From the NCBI GenBank assembly GCA_019787685.1, contig JAHNUO010000006.1, positions 2,046,001 to 2,110,000 on the forward strand: 64,000 bases of DNA, written 5' to 3'. Position 1 is the first letter of the stretch. Each line of letters begins with the position of its first letter. This DNA comes from Chiua virens (taxonomy: Eukaryota; Basidiomycota; Agaricomycetes; Boletales; Boletaceae). The position numbers were made by a program, and so were the translations under genes. Positions 22,247 to 34,193 of the stretch are shown here, in pieces. Below the pieces are notes generated by a model that saw nothing but the letters and a program-made list of their open reading frames with translations, was not told the DNA's origin and did no database searches.

Positions 22247-23867
22247 TTACTCGATGCTCATCCGATTGGGGTTCATGCTCATACGTCCACCATGAACTTG
22301 TTTGGATTCATTTCCGCGGGAATGTGCCTTATTTCTCGCAACTAACAGAGTATGGTTAGTGGCTTGAAATAAGGAAATTTAAGCCGTTTCTTACTCGAAT
22401 CCTTGAGTCCTCTGCCGAAATTCTGCATCACAATCGCCGCAAAAATAATTGTTAAAAGCAGAAGGAAAATCGCAATCGCAGCTACGTTGGGTATACTCAG
22501 CATGGGCCACCTGGATGAGAAACAAGAAAGAGCTCACAGAAGGTGGTAAGTGAATGCCATACTTGTGCATAGTCCGTGTTGCGATACTTCAGTAGTTTGT
22601 AGGTCTACCGACAAGTTGACCCCAAGGAAGAACGAAAAAAAGAGAACTAGCTCACCTTGTAGATGAAGTACACCAATGCTCCTATGCATCCTGCCATGAA
22701 TGTCCCCATCATCCATTTATTCTCGTGGCGTGCTGCCAAGTGACCTTCGATAAGAAGAACAACGGACAGAGGCAGAGCGGCCCAGGTAACGTAGTATTCC
22801 CAGTCAGTGTTCGAGAGGACGAGCCAGAGAAACTGCACGGAGAAGCCGATCCAAAAGAAGAGATCGAACTTGATGAGACAAAGGAAAATTTGATAGCTGG
22901 CATACATTTTCTTGATGCGACGATCGGCACCAAGGAATTTGTACACCTTCCACCCGAACTCGGTGTAGATTTTCCACCCCAGAGCAATGTAAGCTATTTC
23001 CGCAACAGAAATGACCGCAGGAATTATGTTCGTAAGGACATTAACTGGTATGTGAATGATGCCTTCTTCGGTTGTCGTTGATTGTTGAATTTCTCCAATT
23101 TGTATGATGGCATAGAGGAGGAAGAGAAGATTGAATAATCTACGAGAAAGTATCAGAAAAGAGTGGTAGCCTTCACAGAGCAACTGACATAAGACAGATG
23201 AATTGCAAAGTGTTCCGAGCATACACGGCATCCACGGCGAGAACGAGCTGAAATATACTGCGCAGTGCATCAGAATTTGGCCAGGATGGAGATAAATTTG
23301 AGATACATACTGTGCCAATGCAAATACGCTGAGGTATACTGGCATTTTAAGTGCACTTTCATTGCTTCCCTCCTGTAGCCGAACAAGAAGATCGCCCTCA
23401 ATGGCGAGATCTGTTGTCGTCTCAATCAGGACAGTTATTACGAAAAGACGGCATGCCCAAGAGTCAGGGAGAATCTTGGAAGAAGGTGAGAGGGTGTTAC
23501 GAGAAGACCGTGAGCAGGCGCTCACCTGCTGCCACCATTTCCTGGGATCGACCAACGTTTCTAGTCTGGGCTTGGGTGGATAGCTTTGGGTGGGTTCGGG
23601 AGGGTCGTCACCCTCTTCGTCGTGAGACTTGCCACTAGGATACGGGGACTTGTGGTCGAGCGACAACGACGGTCCTCGGGATTCAGAATCGTCGACAGGG
23701 CTTGATTTGAGTGTGAAGGTCTGATGGCGGGATATCCTCGAGTACGGCTCCGCATATTGATCGATAAGGTCGTCGTACGATGACTTGTAGTCGTCCGAAG
23801 GGTTGGGATGATTGGTTGTGAGGTAGTCTGTGGAACGGTCACCGAGATGGGTGAGTGTGTGAGCCAT
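22247..23867 (-). CDS. Polytopic membrane protein, function unknown
   Basis: Conserved-looking fungal membrane protein with about nine hydrophobic segments. It begins MAHTLTHLGDRSTDYL, followed by an acidic and Ser/Pro-rich cytosolic region of about 100 residues. Segments include LFVITVLIETTTDLAI, LFNLLFLLYAIIQIG, IFLCLIKFDLFFWIGF, YYVTWAALPLSVVLLI and a last one PNVAAIAIFLLLLTIIFAAIV, with a short basic tail ending NPNRMSIE. The 3' end needs a 17-base exon at 22588-22604 between introns 22511-22587 and 22605-22655; this joins IYK to TYKLLKWPMLSIP. The last exon is 22247-22341. No known transporter or receptor signature is recognised. Confidence 0.72.
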
Positions 23868-24091
23868 CCGGAAACGAAAAAAAGAGCGTAAGGAAACAAG
23901 AGAAAGGAAGAACAAGCGAGTCGTCCTGCGAGCGTCCAAGGAGTGGAATGTTCAACCGTACGTCCAAACGGCGTGACAAAAACGTTTGCCCCGCTTTAGA
24001 ATGTACGTGGGAGACTTGTTCGCCTATTACCTACGCAGCAGGTACATAACACACAGCAATGTACTCAAATAACCGTACTACTCAGCAACGA

Positions 24092-25642
24092 TCATGATCC
24101 ATCTGTATCAGTCGAGGAACCCGTTTCTTCCCCATCCACGTCTGGTAGTAATGTCAGCCGCATCCGCGATTCCGCACCCGGCTCACGCACCAATCAAATA
24201 ATCTGGCTCGATCCGGACGGGTGGAGGCGGCGGCCGAGGTGGACTTGGACGCTTCACCTGTACCGCTAGTGCAGCTGCACCCCTGCCCGTTCCCGTCTTG
24301 CTGCCTTTTGGGCGTCCGCGTTTCGGCGGACCTGTCCCAGCCGGACTCTTGGCCGAGATTGCAGATGAGGCAGAAGTGCCAATCGGGGTACTGACTGACG
24401 ATTGAGATCCAGGGGTAGATGACCGTTCTCTATCTAGAAACGAGGCAGTCGATGATGACCGCAGCTTGGAGGGGACCTTGGACTGTGAAGACGGGACCTG
24501 CAGAGACTGGAACACGAGGAGATGAGAAAACGAACCGGAAACGAATAGAAGCAAACCTGATTTGCAGCGCCGTCTAGCCCCGCTTTTAGTCGGGAAACGG
24601 GAGAGCCTATGCACGTCAGAACATGAGAAGAACACAGATCGGTGCGCGACGTACCAGTGACCTTCGGTTTTTTTGGTTTCTTGACCGGAGATATCTGGGG
24701 TGAACCAGGCTACTCTCGCTGGTCGTCAATATGCTTATAAGAAGAATCTTCACGTAACTCACCCTTTTACGTTTGAGATTGAAATCCGCTTCATCTAGAG
24801 CATAGTGAGATGATACATCTGGCGTTCAAGAGTAGTAGGTACCAGCGAGTTTACCCTTGGATTTCGCCTTTGCTTTCCCATTGGGGTTGTCGTCCGAGAT
24901 GTTACCATTCTCAGATCCAAGATATGGCGATGCCGACCGCCCAGAGTCAACCGGAATCCTGATAATAATGGTCGGTCCGGCAACACAATATGATATTGAC
25001 GTCATACTTTGCTTTGAGATTTGTAGCACGTGCTGCCCCACGTCGTACACCGGTTCCTATGCCCATACATGAACTGAGATGAGGTGCATATCTGTTTGAA
25101 GCAATCTTGAAGCGACAATGTGACAAGGAGCCCACGTGATAGGAGTCGAACCGACCTGACGTTTGCACTGCGTACATTCGAAATATATGTTGCCGTCTTT
25201 GACAGTTGTCGGTGTACTTGTTCCGGTATTTGGGAGGGTCCTGTTCGCTGATGACGATGGCTCGATACTCACAGCATCCTGGGATTGGGGCAACGTGTGC
25301 TCAGTGTTTCCGTGAACTATATGAAAAGAGCCCAGAATACGGTGATTAACCAAACTGGACAAGCGGTGCCTTGCTGTAGATCCCACCTGCGCAACAGCTG
25401 GGAACATATGAAGAATTGACTGAGGAATGTTAATAGAGCAAGCTCACCGTGTACGACATGTTGGACATGGCGCGCGACTCCGTGTGATTTCATGATGGCC
25501 TTGGAGGGCAGCATCCATCAGGAGGTCGTCAAGCATAGCTGAGAACAACCTCGCCGCCTGGACGCTGTCAGCGTCAAAGCATGGTTAGACTTTGGCAACG
25601 TACGAGACCATTGATAACATCTTCTCTTTCCGACTTTGACAT
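24092..25642 (-). CDS. SGF11: SAGA-associated factor 11 (Sgf11) with AT-hook-like extension
   Basis: Zinc-finger subunit of the SAGA deubiquitinase module that helps Ubp8 remove ubiquitin from histone H2B. The start is MSKSEREDVINGL, with a helix AARLFSAMLDDLLMDAALQGHHE that matches the Sgf11 helix binding the module. The Sgf11 finger reads FECTQCKRQIASNRYAPHLS followed by SCMGIGTGVRRGAAR, giving C-x2-C...H-x3-C spacing. The C-terminal half is low complexity and holds a GRP core (PKRGRPKGSKTG), which resembles an AT hook. It is followed by proline-rich sequence and an acidic end VDGEETGSSTDTDGS. Six or more exons; exact borders of the middle exons (25050-25450) are approximate. Confidence 0.82.
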
Positions 25643-26323
25643 TGCTAGCCGCGTCCGTCTGTCCTTGGGATGCTACAAGCTGTCTTCAACCGCGCCAATG
25701 CCGGCCAGTGCTAGTGCCAAGTGTCAGTGATACTGTTGTATGATCGGCTGCTGCACGTGACCTACTAGTACTCGTGCGAGGTCAAAACTTCAAGCCAGAC
25801 TCGACTCCAAGATAATTAGCCTCTGCGACCTTTGTTGGCCCGTCCAAACACCTGTTTAAGTTGGTCCTTGATAGTACTCATTGAAGCCATTCGTGAGATC
25901 GAATGATGCATCGTAGTATTTCGAATTCACGAGCTCATACTTCTTGGCAGCTCTGCAGTGCCTGCACCATTGGCTGTAAAATTTGGGTGCCTATAACTCG
26001 AACCTTGGGCACTTGTCACGCTGGCCGGCCTCCGAGCCCAGGAAATTTTGTTTATCATGTACTTCGGTGCGGTGATTTACAAAATTTCTCCCTCTCCTGG
26101 CTTCTCCTTAACCTCACATTTGCAAAACATCCGGTTGCCTTTGAATATTCACTTCCAAGTTGCAATTGGGCCCGGGTTCTTGGTTAGTCGAATCGGTGCG
26201 TCGCTCGTTCACTTTTTGATCGACGGGCCCAGACAGCCTCGTAACTTAACCTCATCACAACCTTACTCTTAGGTGCCAGAGTAGGTCCAAATCCTTCATG
26301 TAATTCCCTTACTTGACACCGAT
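25643..26323. other. Intergenic, 681 bases, no gene seen
   Basis: Sits upstream of SGF11 and downstream of the first threonine aldolase, both on the minus strand. Short open frames occur on both strands, but none has a family signature or a plausible exon structure. The SGF11 promoter should lie here. Confidence 0.5.
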
Positions 26324-27833
26324 TCATCTGTACATTTTTGTGCTACTCGCCGGTGTCCGAATAGTGGATGGTATAAATCCTTCCTTCCTCTTCTCCTCCC
26401 TCAGCTCACTGACAAGTTGCAAGAAGTCCTCGATGGCTTCACTTGACGTTTGAATATGCACGACAAGTCGCGAGCTGCTTAATACAACAGGATCCGGAAG
26501 TGCAGCCGCACGGCTCACGACCTCCTCATTCGCAACACCGATAGGAGAAGGGTCGAAGAAAACCTGCACAAAAGCCATAAGCGGGCACGACAATCAAGAC
26601 TCAGAAAATATTCATTTACCATGCACGTTTCCGCTGGACATAAGATAGCCACCCCTAGCTCTTCCAGTCCTTGTTGCAGGCGTCTTGCTAGTGCATGCAC
26701 GCGAGGTAATTGCCGGAAGTTATGGCTAAGTGCGTAAGCTGCGGAAGCGGCGAGAATTCCGGTTTGTCGCATCCCTCCTCCGAAAGCTTTGCGAAACCAT
26801 CGAGCTTTGCTGATGAATGCCTTTGATCCGACGAGGCAGGACCCAACTGGGGCACCAAGCCCTTTGCTGAAACAGAGGCTGACAGAGTGGAAAGGAGCAC
26901 AGAGTTCTGATAATGGCAATTTTGTCTCGACAGCCACATGCCAGAGACGGGCGCCATCAAGGTGCATCAAAATACCGTTCTCATGAGCAAACTTTGAAAT
27001 TTCGAGGATATCATGTTGGGGGAAAATCATGCCATTTAGGGTGTTCTCGAGACAGATGAGCCGGGTCGGTGCGCTAGTTAATCATAAACCAGAGGACCGC
27101 CTGATGAAGGGAATGCCTACACGTGGATATCGGAGTTCAGTATGGCTTTGGATTTGATGTCTTTCAAAGTCAAGTGATGGCCTTTTAACTTGTCATTTCA
27201 GGATGAGCCTCGGACTGGACAGAAACAGACCGTTTGTGGGTGTGACGGGAATTGGATAAGCCCCTGAAAACATGGCAGCTCCTCCAGCTTCGTATCTGTA
27301 ATATATTTTGTATGTCAACATGGCTCAAGGCTGCCAGTGGGTACCGTGACATACACGTTGGTATGACTCCTTGCATCAGTAAGAATCGAAAATGGTGGTT
27401 GGTGTAGGTGTGTTCGTATTGCTAATTGATTACCGAGCGTTCCGCTAGACACGAAGAGCGCCTCTTCCTTTCCTGTGAGTTTTGCCACATGTTTCTCGAG
27501 GGCAGAGGTGCAAGGCTCATAAAAGACGGCGTCTCCAATCGACGCTCGTACGGCGTACTCGTACATGGCCTTGGTCGGTACTGAATGTATGGCTCGTTGA
27601 GCATGGCTGAGTATGGTTCACCATTTCGCCGTACCTGTGATTGTATCGGCTTATCAACACTGGCAATCAGAGGGGGCACGAATGGAACATCGAATGGTAA
27701 CCATACAGACAAAGCTCCTGGACACTTCGTTAAAGAACGCTTCGTTGTCTCTTTCCTGAGTGTGAGTCAGGACGTCAACCTTGACCTGTTCAATGATTTC
27801 TTCAAGTTGGAGCGACTGGTTCACTGGCATCAT
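26324..27833 (-). CDS. Low-specificity threonine aldolase, copy A
   Basis: PLP-dependent enzyme cleaving threonine/allo-threonine to glycine and acetaldehyde. Start ATG at 27831-27833 (a second ATG follows directly). A leader of about 50 residues precedes VSDTITVPTKAM. The active-site region reads IGDAVFYEP, SSGTLGNQLAIRTH, and HLDGARLWHVA. The Schiff-base lysine lies in SLCFSKGLGAPVGSCLVGS. The C-terminal domain includes VFFDPSPIGVANEEVV and a MYR end. Introns are at the same places as in the second copy at 41280-42937, for example after FV-S, T-V and N-G. The reading frame is intact at every junction checked. Confidence 0.88.
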
Positions 27834-28042
27834 TACTGTGTGAGATGTGTGAACTGTCGTGCGGATATCGACAACTTAGAACCCGTGTGACTGAATCAGA
27901 CATAGCGAAGATATGAAAAACCACTGGGCTAGCGATTGATCTTGTATCTTATCTTATCCGTGTTACATAATACGGGGTAACCTCGCGGCCCATCAGAGAA
28001 GATTTCTCCCAGTCTATTCTTTCTTCTTGATTCACTTCTCCG

Positions 28043-28444
28043 ATGGGTAACGTGCGTAGGATATATGCAGCATCATTCGACAGATGGCTTACCTACGATC
28101 AATCGACGGCAGGGCGCTAAAGCTGCTCAAAAGCGTGAGCGGAATGCGAGCAAAAACGCAGACAAGGGTCCAACCAGTCGCTCCAAGGTCAACGAGGCTG
28201 CCAAGAACATCGTCTGCTTGACCTGCAGACAGACATTTGTATGGCTTGCCATAGCCTGCCATTTGATGTCACTGATGGTGTTCTCTCGTTCCAGTTATTA
28301 ACAACACGGGCTCCGGCGTAAGTTTGGATGATAAGTGAGCTACGGTTGATGTAATTTACGTGGGTGCATTCCAGATTAGAGGAGCATGCGCAGAACAAGC
28401 ACTCCAAGACGCTAGCTGAGTGCTTCCCCGGCTTCGCTAAGTAG
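28043..28444 (+). CDS. Small ZNF706/4F5-like zinc-finger protein
   Basis: A 75-residue protein assembled from four exons (28043-28051, 28113-28238, 28295-28317, 28375-28444); the exon sum is exact. The first exon is nine bases and encodes only MGN. The sequence continues GAKAAQKRERNASKNADKG, a basic 4F5-like segment. A single C2H2-type finger follows, with Cys in VCLTCRQTF and His in LEEHAQNKHSKT. This matches the ZNF706/At2g23090 family, whose cellular role is poorly defined. Divergent from threonine aldolase copy A, with about 209 bases between starts. Confidence 0.85.
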
Positions 28445-28594
28445 TGCTGATGGGTAGGATATCCCGAGTTTGTATGCATAGTCTATCTGAACTGCCTACC
28501 ATGGCAAAAATTCTGTCTGCCGAAAATTGTGTGATATTACTGCGATTTTCACCGAACATACCAGGGAGGAACACTGGCAAGAATTTTATCATGA

Positions 28595-28982
28595 TCACAG
28601 CCCAAAGGAGGTAGCACCGGTCGCTTGCGCATTGGCTCCTGCGCTCTGCATTTTCTCGCCAACTTTCTTGTTGACCTCGAAAAACTTGGCGACGCAACGA
28701 TCTATGCAGACACTCTCTCCCTTGTTGAGATCACCCTCAGCATACCGTGGATTGATGCACTTGCTATGACATGACCTATTATGATGCTGAGCAGGAGCGC
28801 GTACTCGTTAGCTGACTGGACCCACGCGACAATACGATTGAAGACGTCCGAAACCATGTCGATCCTAAGGAAAGTAAATAAAGGAGAAAACCGAGGAGCC
28901 GATGAGCTTACTCGTTAACGGCCATCTCGATACGCTCATGGTTGACGCCTCCCGATGATGCAGTGGGGGTACGACCGAACAT
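28595..28982 (-). CDS. TIM10: Mitochondrial intermembrane-space chaperone Tim10
   Basis: Small Tim chaperone that, with Tim9, escorts carrier proteins across the intermembrane space. Three exons (28912-28982, 28826-28864, 28595-28775) encode exactly 96 residues. Both twin CX3C motifs are present (CHSKC and CIDRC), separated by [16 protein letters not shown]. The flanking helices [16 protein letters not shown] and [15 protein letters not shown] fit the family. The start is [10 protein letters not shown]. It is divergent from UTP4 with 150 bases between the two starts. Confidence 0.92.
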
Positions 28983-29132
28983 GGACATTTTGGACTAAGC
29001 TTGAAGTGACACGGAAGCAACTGCGAGAAAATGTATGGGACCACGTGACCATGGACGACATATCCAGAAAAGGCAAGCGTCGAAAAAAGTCACGGATAGA
29101 TTTCGATTTGCTCATTGCCAGACATAAAAGTC

Positions 29133-32101
29133 ATGGCAGACCTTTTCCCTCCTCTCGCACTCCATCGATGCAGGTTCGTCGACGCCTCCCCTTCCCCGAT
29201 AACTGCTCTCGCATTTCCCCCGTTCTCCTTGCCCTCGCTCAAAAGCAAGCCATCTGGCAAGCAACCTGCACCCAATCGTGAACGCGCTCTAATATTTGGT
29301 ACTCTCGTCGTTGGTCACGCGAATGGGAACATAGATTTATTCGAGTGGACCGGCGAGCTCGGAGAGCTGCAAGCCTCGCAAGCTTGGCACCGTCGCAAGG
29401 TCAGGTCTTGCTTGCTCCATTGCAACCTGTCCTCAGGTCCATCCTCCGCAGACTCTCCCTGGACCCTACCCATCAAAAGTAGACTCCCTTACACTGACTG
29501 TAAGACACCCAGATACGTTACCATCGGACGCTGTTCCGTCCTCCTCCGATCTTCGCCTGTTTAGCTCAGGCGGTGGAAGTGAGCTCTTGGAGTGGGACAT
29601 GGGAAGAAGCTCAGTAAGGGTGTGTCGCTCTCATATTGGATGGATTTTTTTGCTTGCTCAGTGAGCATAGAGGACAGTCAGCTCTCAGGGCGGTTCCATA
29701 TGGAGCATGGCAGTGAATCCCGCCTCTACACTTCTGGCATTGGGATGTGAAGATGGTTGTGTTCGACTGCTTTCTCTCTTGGCAGACACCCTTCAGCACT
29801 TCCGTCGCTTCGATCACGTCAAATGCCGTATCCTCAGCATAGCATGGGGTCCTCCAGTGCCTCAACAATCAAAGCCGAAAGTTAACTCTGTACGGCAGCC
29901 AGAAGAAAGTGGAGATGACAGTGAAAATGAAGAGGATGGATGGACCGATTCGTGGCTTGTAACTGGGGGTTCAGATAGTAGTTTGCGGAAGTGGGACATC
30001 AGCACTGGTCGACCAACTGACCGCATGGTGACCGACAAAGTGAAAGGGGATAGGACGCTTGTCTGGACTGTCGGAGTACTTGCGTGAGCGACGTTCTGTC
30101 CAACTATCATCTGCGCCAACTAATATGAATGCAGCGACGGGACGGTTATATCTGGCGATTCGTTGGGTACTGTCAAATTTTGGGACCCATTGACGTGCAC
30201 TCAAACTCATAGCTTCCCTGCGCACGGCGCAGATGTGCTCTGCCTCACGATTGGGCTAGATGGCACGACTGTCTTCACATCGGGTGTCGATCAGAAGATA
30301 GTCCAATTTACCCATGTTTCATCTACACCAGTTTCTTCGTCATCAACGTTGGCTACCGCCACAAGCCGGTGGATTCAGTCCGCCTCGCGACGAATGCACT
30401 CGCACGATATCCGTTCGCTGGCAATATGGCCGCCTTATAGTCCACTTCCACCTGCCTACAGACGAAAACCCGGTTCTGGTGCTTCAGTTATTGCGCCTAT
30501 CCTTATATCCGGCGGCCTCGACATGTCGGTGGTCATAACACCTTGTCTACCTGCGAGTGTGACAGCATCCGCTGCCGCCGCACGAGTTGTCAATCCACTA
30601 GCAAAGAACGCCGCAACCACGTTCGAAGACTCGTACTATCGACGGATCCCATATTTCTCTGCTGTCTCCATAGCTAGAAGTGCAAGGCTTGTCTTGTACA
30701 TGCACGAGACTGGATTAAACATCTGGCATGTCCTCGAGATCCCCAGTACAATGGTGGTGATCGACGGTATGAATAATTCAACAGACCCTGAGTTGAGGGT
30801 GAGCTGGGAAAGCCTGCTTGAGATGGAACTCAATGTACAAACGAATCTCATAGCAAGCTCGCTTTCTGACGATGGCCAGTGGCTTGTTGTATCGGACTTG
30901 CACGAAACAAAGCTTTTTGTGCTGAGCAAGACAGTGGGTCAACTTCGATGTAATGCGAGACAAGTCCTAACGTGTTCATCAGCCCACGGGAGAAATCAAG
31001 CCAAGGCGGGTGCGCTCACTCACAGCTATGTTGGAGGCGCATATATGCACAAAAGGATGCCGTTCAACGGGCGGGAGCTACTTCGTCTTCACCCCCGATT
31101 CAAGCAAAATGATTATGGCTTCAGCATTGACATCATTCATCCTCATAATTGACCTGGGTACCGAGGAGCCCACTGTTCTGAGGCGGTTTGATCAACATAG
31201 AGAACTGATCTCCCTTCACGGTGGTAGGCTCCTCCGTGGATCAAGTAGAAATCAAGTGAGACATGCAGATGACGATGACAACGAATTATCTCCGCCAGAT
31301 AGCCCACCCTCCGTGATACGTATGGCCATAAGTCCCGATGGGCAGTGGCTTGCAACTTCAGACGAGCTCTGTCGGACGTTGGTGTTTAACCTTGACTCAA
31401 TTCAGGCATGTTTGATATCGGTGACCAAGCAGTGTAAGCTAATCCATTATTTGCAGTACCATACGACTTTGCCTTCGCTACCCCATCCACCGAACGTTCT
31501 TACGTTTACTCCAGAGAAGCCTCAGATTCTCATGATGGTCCTACCAAACAACACTATCCATATCTTTGATGTCGAGCGCAGTGAAGTCCCTGAATGGGCC
31601 CATGATCTCAACTCACGCATCCCCAAACAACTTTTCAATACACCGGACCCCGTGCTCGGCGTCATTTTTGAGCCGGGCCCATCTGTACCTCCACCGGGCC
31701 TGGTGAACGGTGATCACGATATGACCGACGCGACACAAGCGAGCCCCGGACTACGTTCTACCGCATTATCTCAAAAAGAAGCCATCTTTTGGGGTTCTTC
31801 CTGGCTATGTAAGCTCAGGCTGGACTGGATGGGAAAATATACCGAGCCACGAAAACGTCGCAAATCCGAGGCAAGGCATCTCCCACAAGACCATCATGAT
31901 GTGCCCGCTCTTGCTTCACGCCCAGACCTTCAAAATAGCGCTTACGATGCGCGAAATTTACGAATGGTTACACACTACCGGCCGATTCTCGCGTTGGATT
32001 TTGTGGGACAGGGAGAGTTGGTGCTTGTGGAGAGACCTCTTGTCGATGTGTTGTCAAAACTTCCACCCGCCTTCTTCAAACCCAAGTATGGGCAAACATG
32101 A
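29133..32101 (+). CDS. UTP4: U3 snoRNP WD40 protein Utp4 (cirhin)
   Basis: WD-repeat subunit of the t-UTP/UtpA complex, which starts small-subunit processome assembly on pre-rRNA. Start chosen at ATG 29133 (MADLFPPLALHRCRFVDASP). WD-repeat blades are seen at LVVGHANGNIDLFEWTG, LLALGCEDGCVRLLS, LVTGGSDSSLRKWDISTG, VISGDSLGTVKFWDP and TVFTSGVDQKIVQF. The second propeller contains FVFTPDSSKMIMASAL and MAISPDGQWLATSDE. The C-terminus ends with a typical FKPKYGQT. About six introns. The intron at about 31406-31456 starts GC (TTCAG|GCATGT) and ends GCAG. Its length is a multiple of three, so it could also be read through. Confidence 0.87.
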
Positions 32102-32306
32102 CATATGGTTGTGTTCATTGGTGCGATTGTGTTGGCAATAAAAATACGTCTAGCAATTGTCCCAAGTACCTACTCGAGAAACTGTACTGACAAATGAAGA
32201 ATCAAGACAACAGCAAACCGCCAAGAGTACATGGAAAGGAAGGGAAAACTAAGCTACACTACTATCAAACTGAGGTATTTATAGTTAACGCTGATATTCA
32301 TAGTGT

Positions 32307-33226
32307 TCATTGCATCGCGGCCTCTCTATCTTGCTTTTCGTCTTCCCTGCAAAGCAAAAGCTTCAGCCGGATTATTTGGGGATCAAGAAGAAAACGTACT
32401 TGGCATTTAGAATGGAAAGGTAAAGCGTCCAAAAGACGCCGCACGTAGACTGAAATGGTATTCTGTAAGGCAAGGGCATGAATCGGAAGTTTATCAGCTG
32501 TGGTAATGTCAGACACAACACGAGAAGATATCCGAAAAATGTACCTGCGCTAGCGGCCAGATTTTCCAGTTGGTCAGTAAAGCAGTGGTGTACATGTCAG
32601 CATATTTGTCTCGTATTTGATGCTTGGTCCGGCCCTCCATGATACCAATCGAGCCGATGAATATTGCAAGCTGCGACGTGGTTGGAAACAGAAGTAGATA
32701 GCAAAACAAGAGACCTACACCGAGTGGTGCCCTGAACGAGTGTAACGATCAGATGGTGGAGAAAACCGGGTGGATCGCAGTAAGCTCACATGATAAACTG
32801 ATCTGCAGCAACTCTTTTCGATAAGGCCTTGAAGCTGACTCTGTGGGTGCGGCGTCTACGAAGAGGAAACTTGCGTTCAAGAAGGAGGTTCCATCTGCCC
32901 AGTAGAGGGCCTCGGAAGAAGCGGGTTCAAGGTTTACTCCAGAGGTTAAATGAGGCACATACTCATGCCGACACCAAAGCAGAAGAAGCGAAGGGTGCGT
33001 GCAGAGTCCCAACCTGGACGATGTTGGTGATCTGGGACACGCTATGGACGAAAGAAGGGTGAGTGATAAAAATATCTGTGTGGCTTTGACGTACTGCATT
33101 TTGAAAGCACTGGGCAACGATGTCACCAAAGGCATTGAGTGTTCCGCCTGTGAGAGCGAGAGTGCAATTTGGGTGGGTGTCAAAGAAATACTGATATGTT
33201 CTGGCGAGGGTGATGGTAGTTGCCAT
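32307..33226 (-). CDS. Mpv17/PMP22 family membrane protein
   Basis: Four-helix integral membrane protein of the Mpv17/PMP22/Sym1 family, found in the mitochondrial inner membrane or in peroxisomes. It starts MATTITLARTYQYFFDTHP and continues with the family's TLALTGGTLNAFGDIVAQ. After the first intron (donor at 33094) the frame gives DSARTLRFFCFGVGMSPLLG, then LERKFPLRRRRTHRVSFKAL and TNWKIWPLAQLINFRFMPLP. The last of these is the family signature W-x-WP-x2-Q-x2-NF. A short charged tail EDEKQDREAAMQ ends at 32307. Intact frame; about five introns. Confidence 0.86.
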
Positions 33227-33404
33227 GCAGTTGCATTCAAGAAACGTGCATCGATTTCCTGCAGCACATCGAACCAGGAAATGCCAAACACCTTCTATGA
33301 TGCAACTTTTTCAAACAAATCAACGCACGTGACCAGAACGCGAGTCTCATAAACATGTGTCCAACACAAAGTCAACCTCCGTTGAATATCGTCCATCACT
33401 ATCC

Positions 33405-34096
33405 ATGCCTCGCTACTACACCCTCGTTCTCGCGTTCGTTCTCGCTACATCTCTGCATGCCATCCCTCTCGACGAGGTCGCTGCACGCGATGGCGTCGGG
33501 ACCGCGTCCCCGGGCGTAGGCAGCCGGGCAGAAGGGGATTCCGTAGCTGTGGAAGCCGCTGCCAGCTGTCCCTCAACAGCATGTGCTCTCGTTGACGCGT
33601 CGGTGCTCAAGGTAGCATCGGGTATGAACTTGATATTTCCTTTTGTTCTCACCGTTCACTCCTTCCGTAGAGGATGCGGGGAGGGGGGGTAACGCTTCCT
33701 CTGAAACGGTTAACGGACATTCGTTACTTCGCCTCATCGGTGGCTCCAACCCCACAAACTCCACTGGCGAGGCGAGAGGGGGGTCGGTAGCGAATAGCCT
33801 TCTCGCACTCACTGGTGGCTCCAACTCCACAAACTCCACTGGCGGGGCTCCCCAAAGTAAGGGGTCCCCAGGAGCGAGCGGCGAGGCGAAAAAAGGATCA
33901 GTAACGGATAACCTTCCTACACTCGTCGAATTAGATTCGGGTTTGTATTTCGCTCCTACGCTCATCACAATAGCCTGACGTTGGTCCGACAGACAACGCC
34001 GAACAGGGTGGCGACACACCTAGTAGGAACAGCTCAGTGTTGGTTAATCAAGCTGGCGATGTCGGACAAAAGGGGCGCAAGATCCTCACATCCTAG
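33405..34096 (+). CDS. Secreted repeat protein, function unknown
   Basis: Predicted 196-residue protein from three exons (33405-33621, 33671-33940, 33993-34096); the sum is exact. The N-terminus MPRYYTLVLAFVLATSLHA is a good signal peptide. The mature part has an imperfect duplication: SLLRLIGGSNPTNSTGEA is followed by SLLALTGGSNSTNSTGGA, each preceded or followed by a GSVxxxL segment. It contains several potential N-glycosylation sequons (NAS, NST) and few cysteines. No enzyme domain is recognised. It could be a cell-wall or effector-like small secreted protein; that is inference. It is divergent from the Mpv17-like gene. Confidence 0.68.
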
Positions 34097-34193
34097 ACCT
34101 ACTTTCAGAGACATAATACACATATATTCAGTTGCCTATCGAAACGGAATGTATTTGAAGGTATACCCGGCAAACATACGTATCTCCTGGCAT

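Noticed and set aside
25903..26187. 94-codon plus-strand frame between SGF11 and threonine aldolase A
   Set aside because: Low-information sequence with no domain or exon context.
32963..33062. Apparent frame break in the Mpv17-like gene
   Set aside because: Choosing the acceptor CCATAG restores the family sequence, so the gene is intact.
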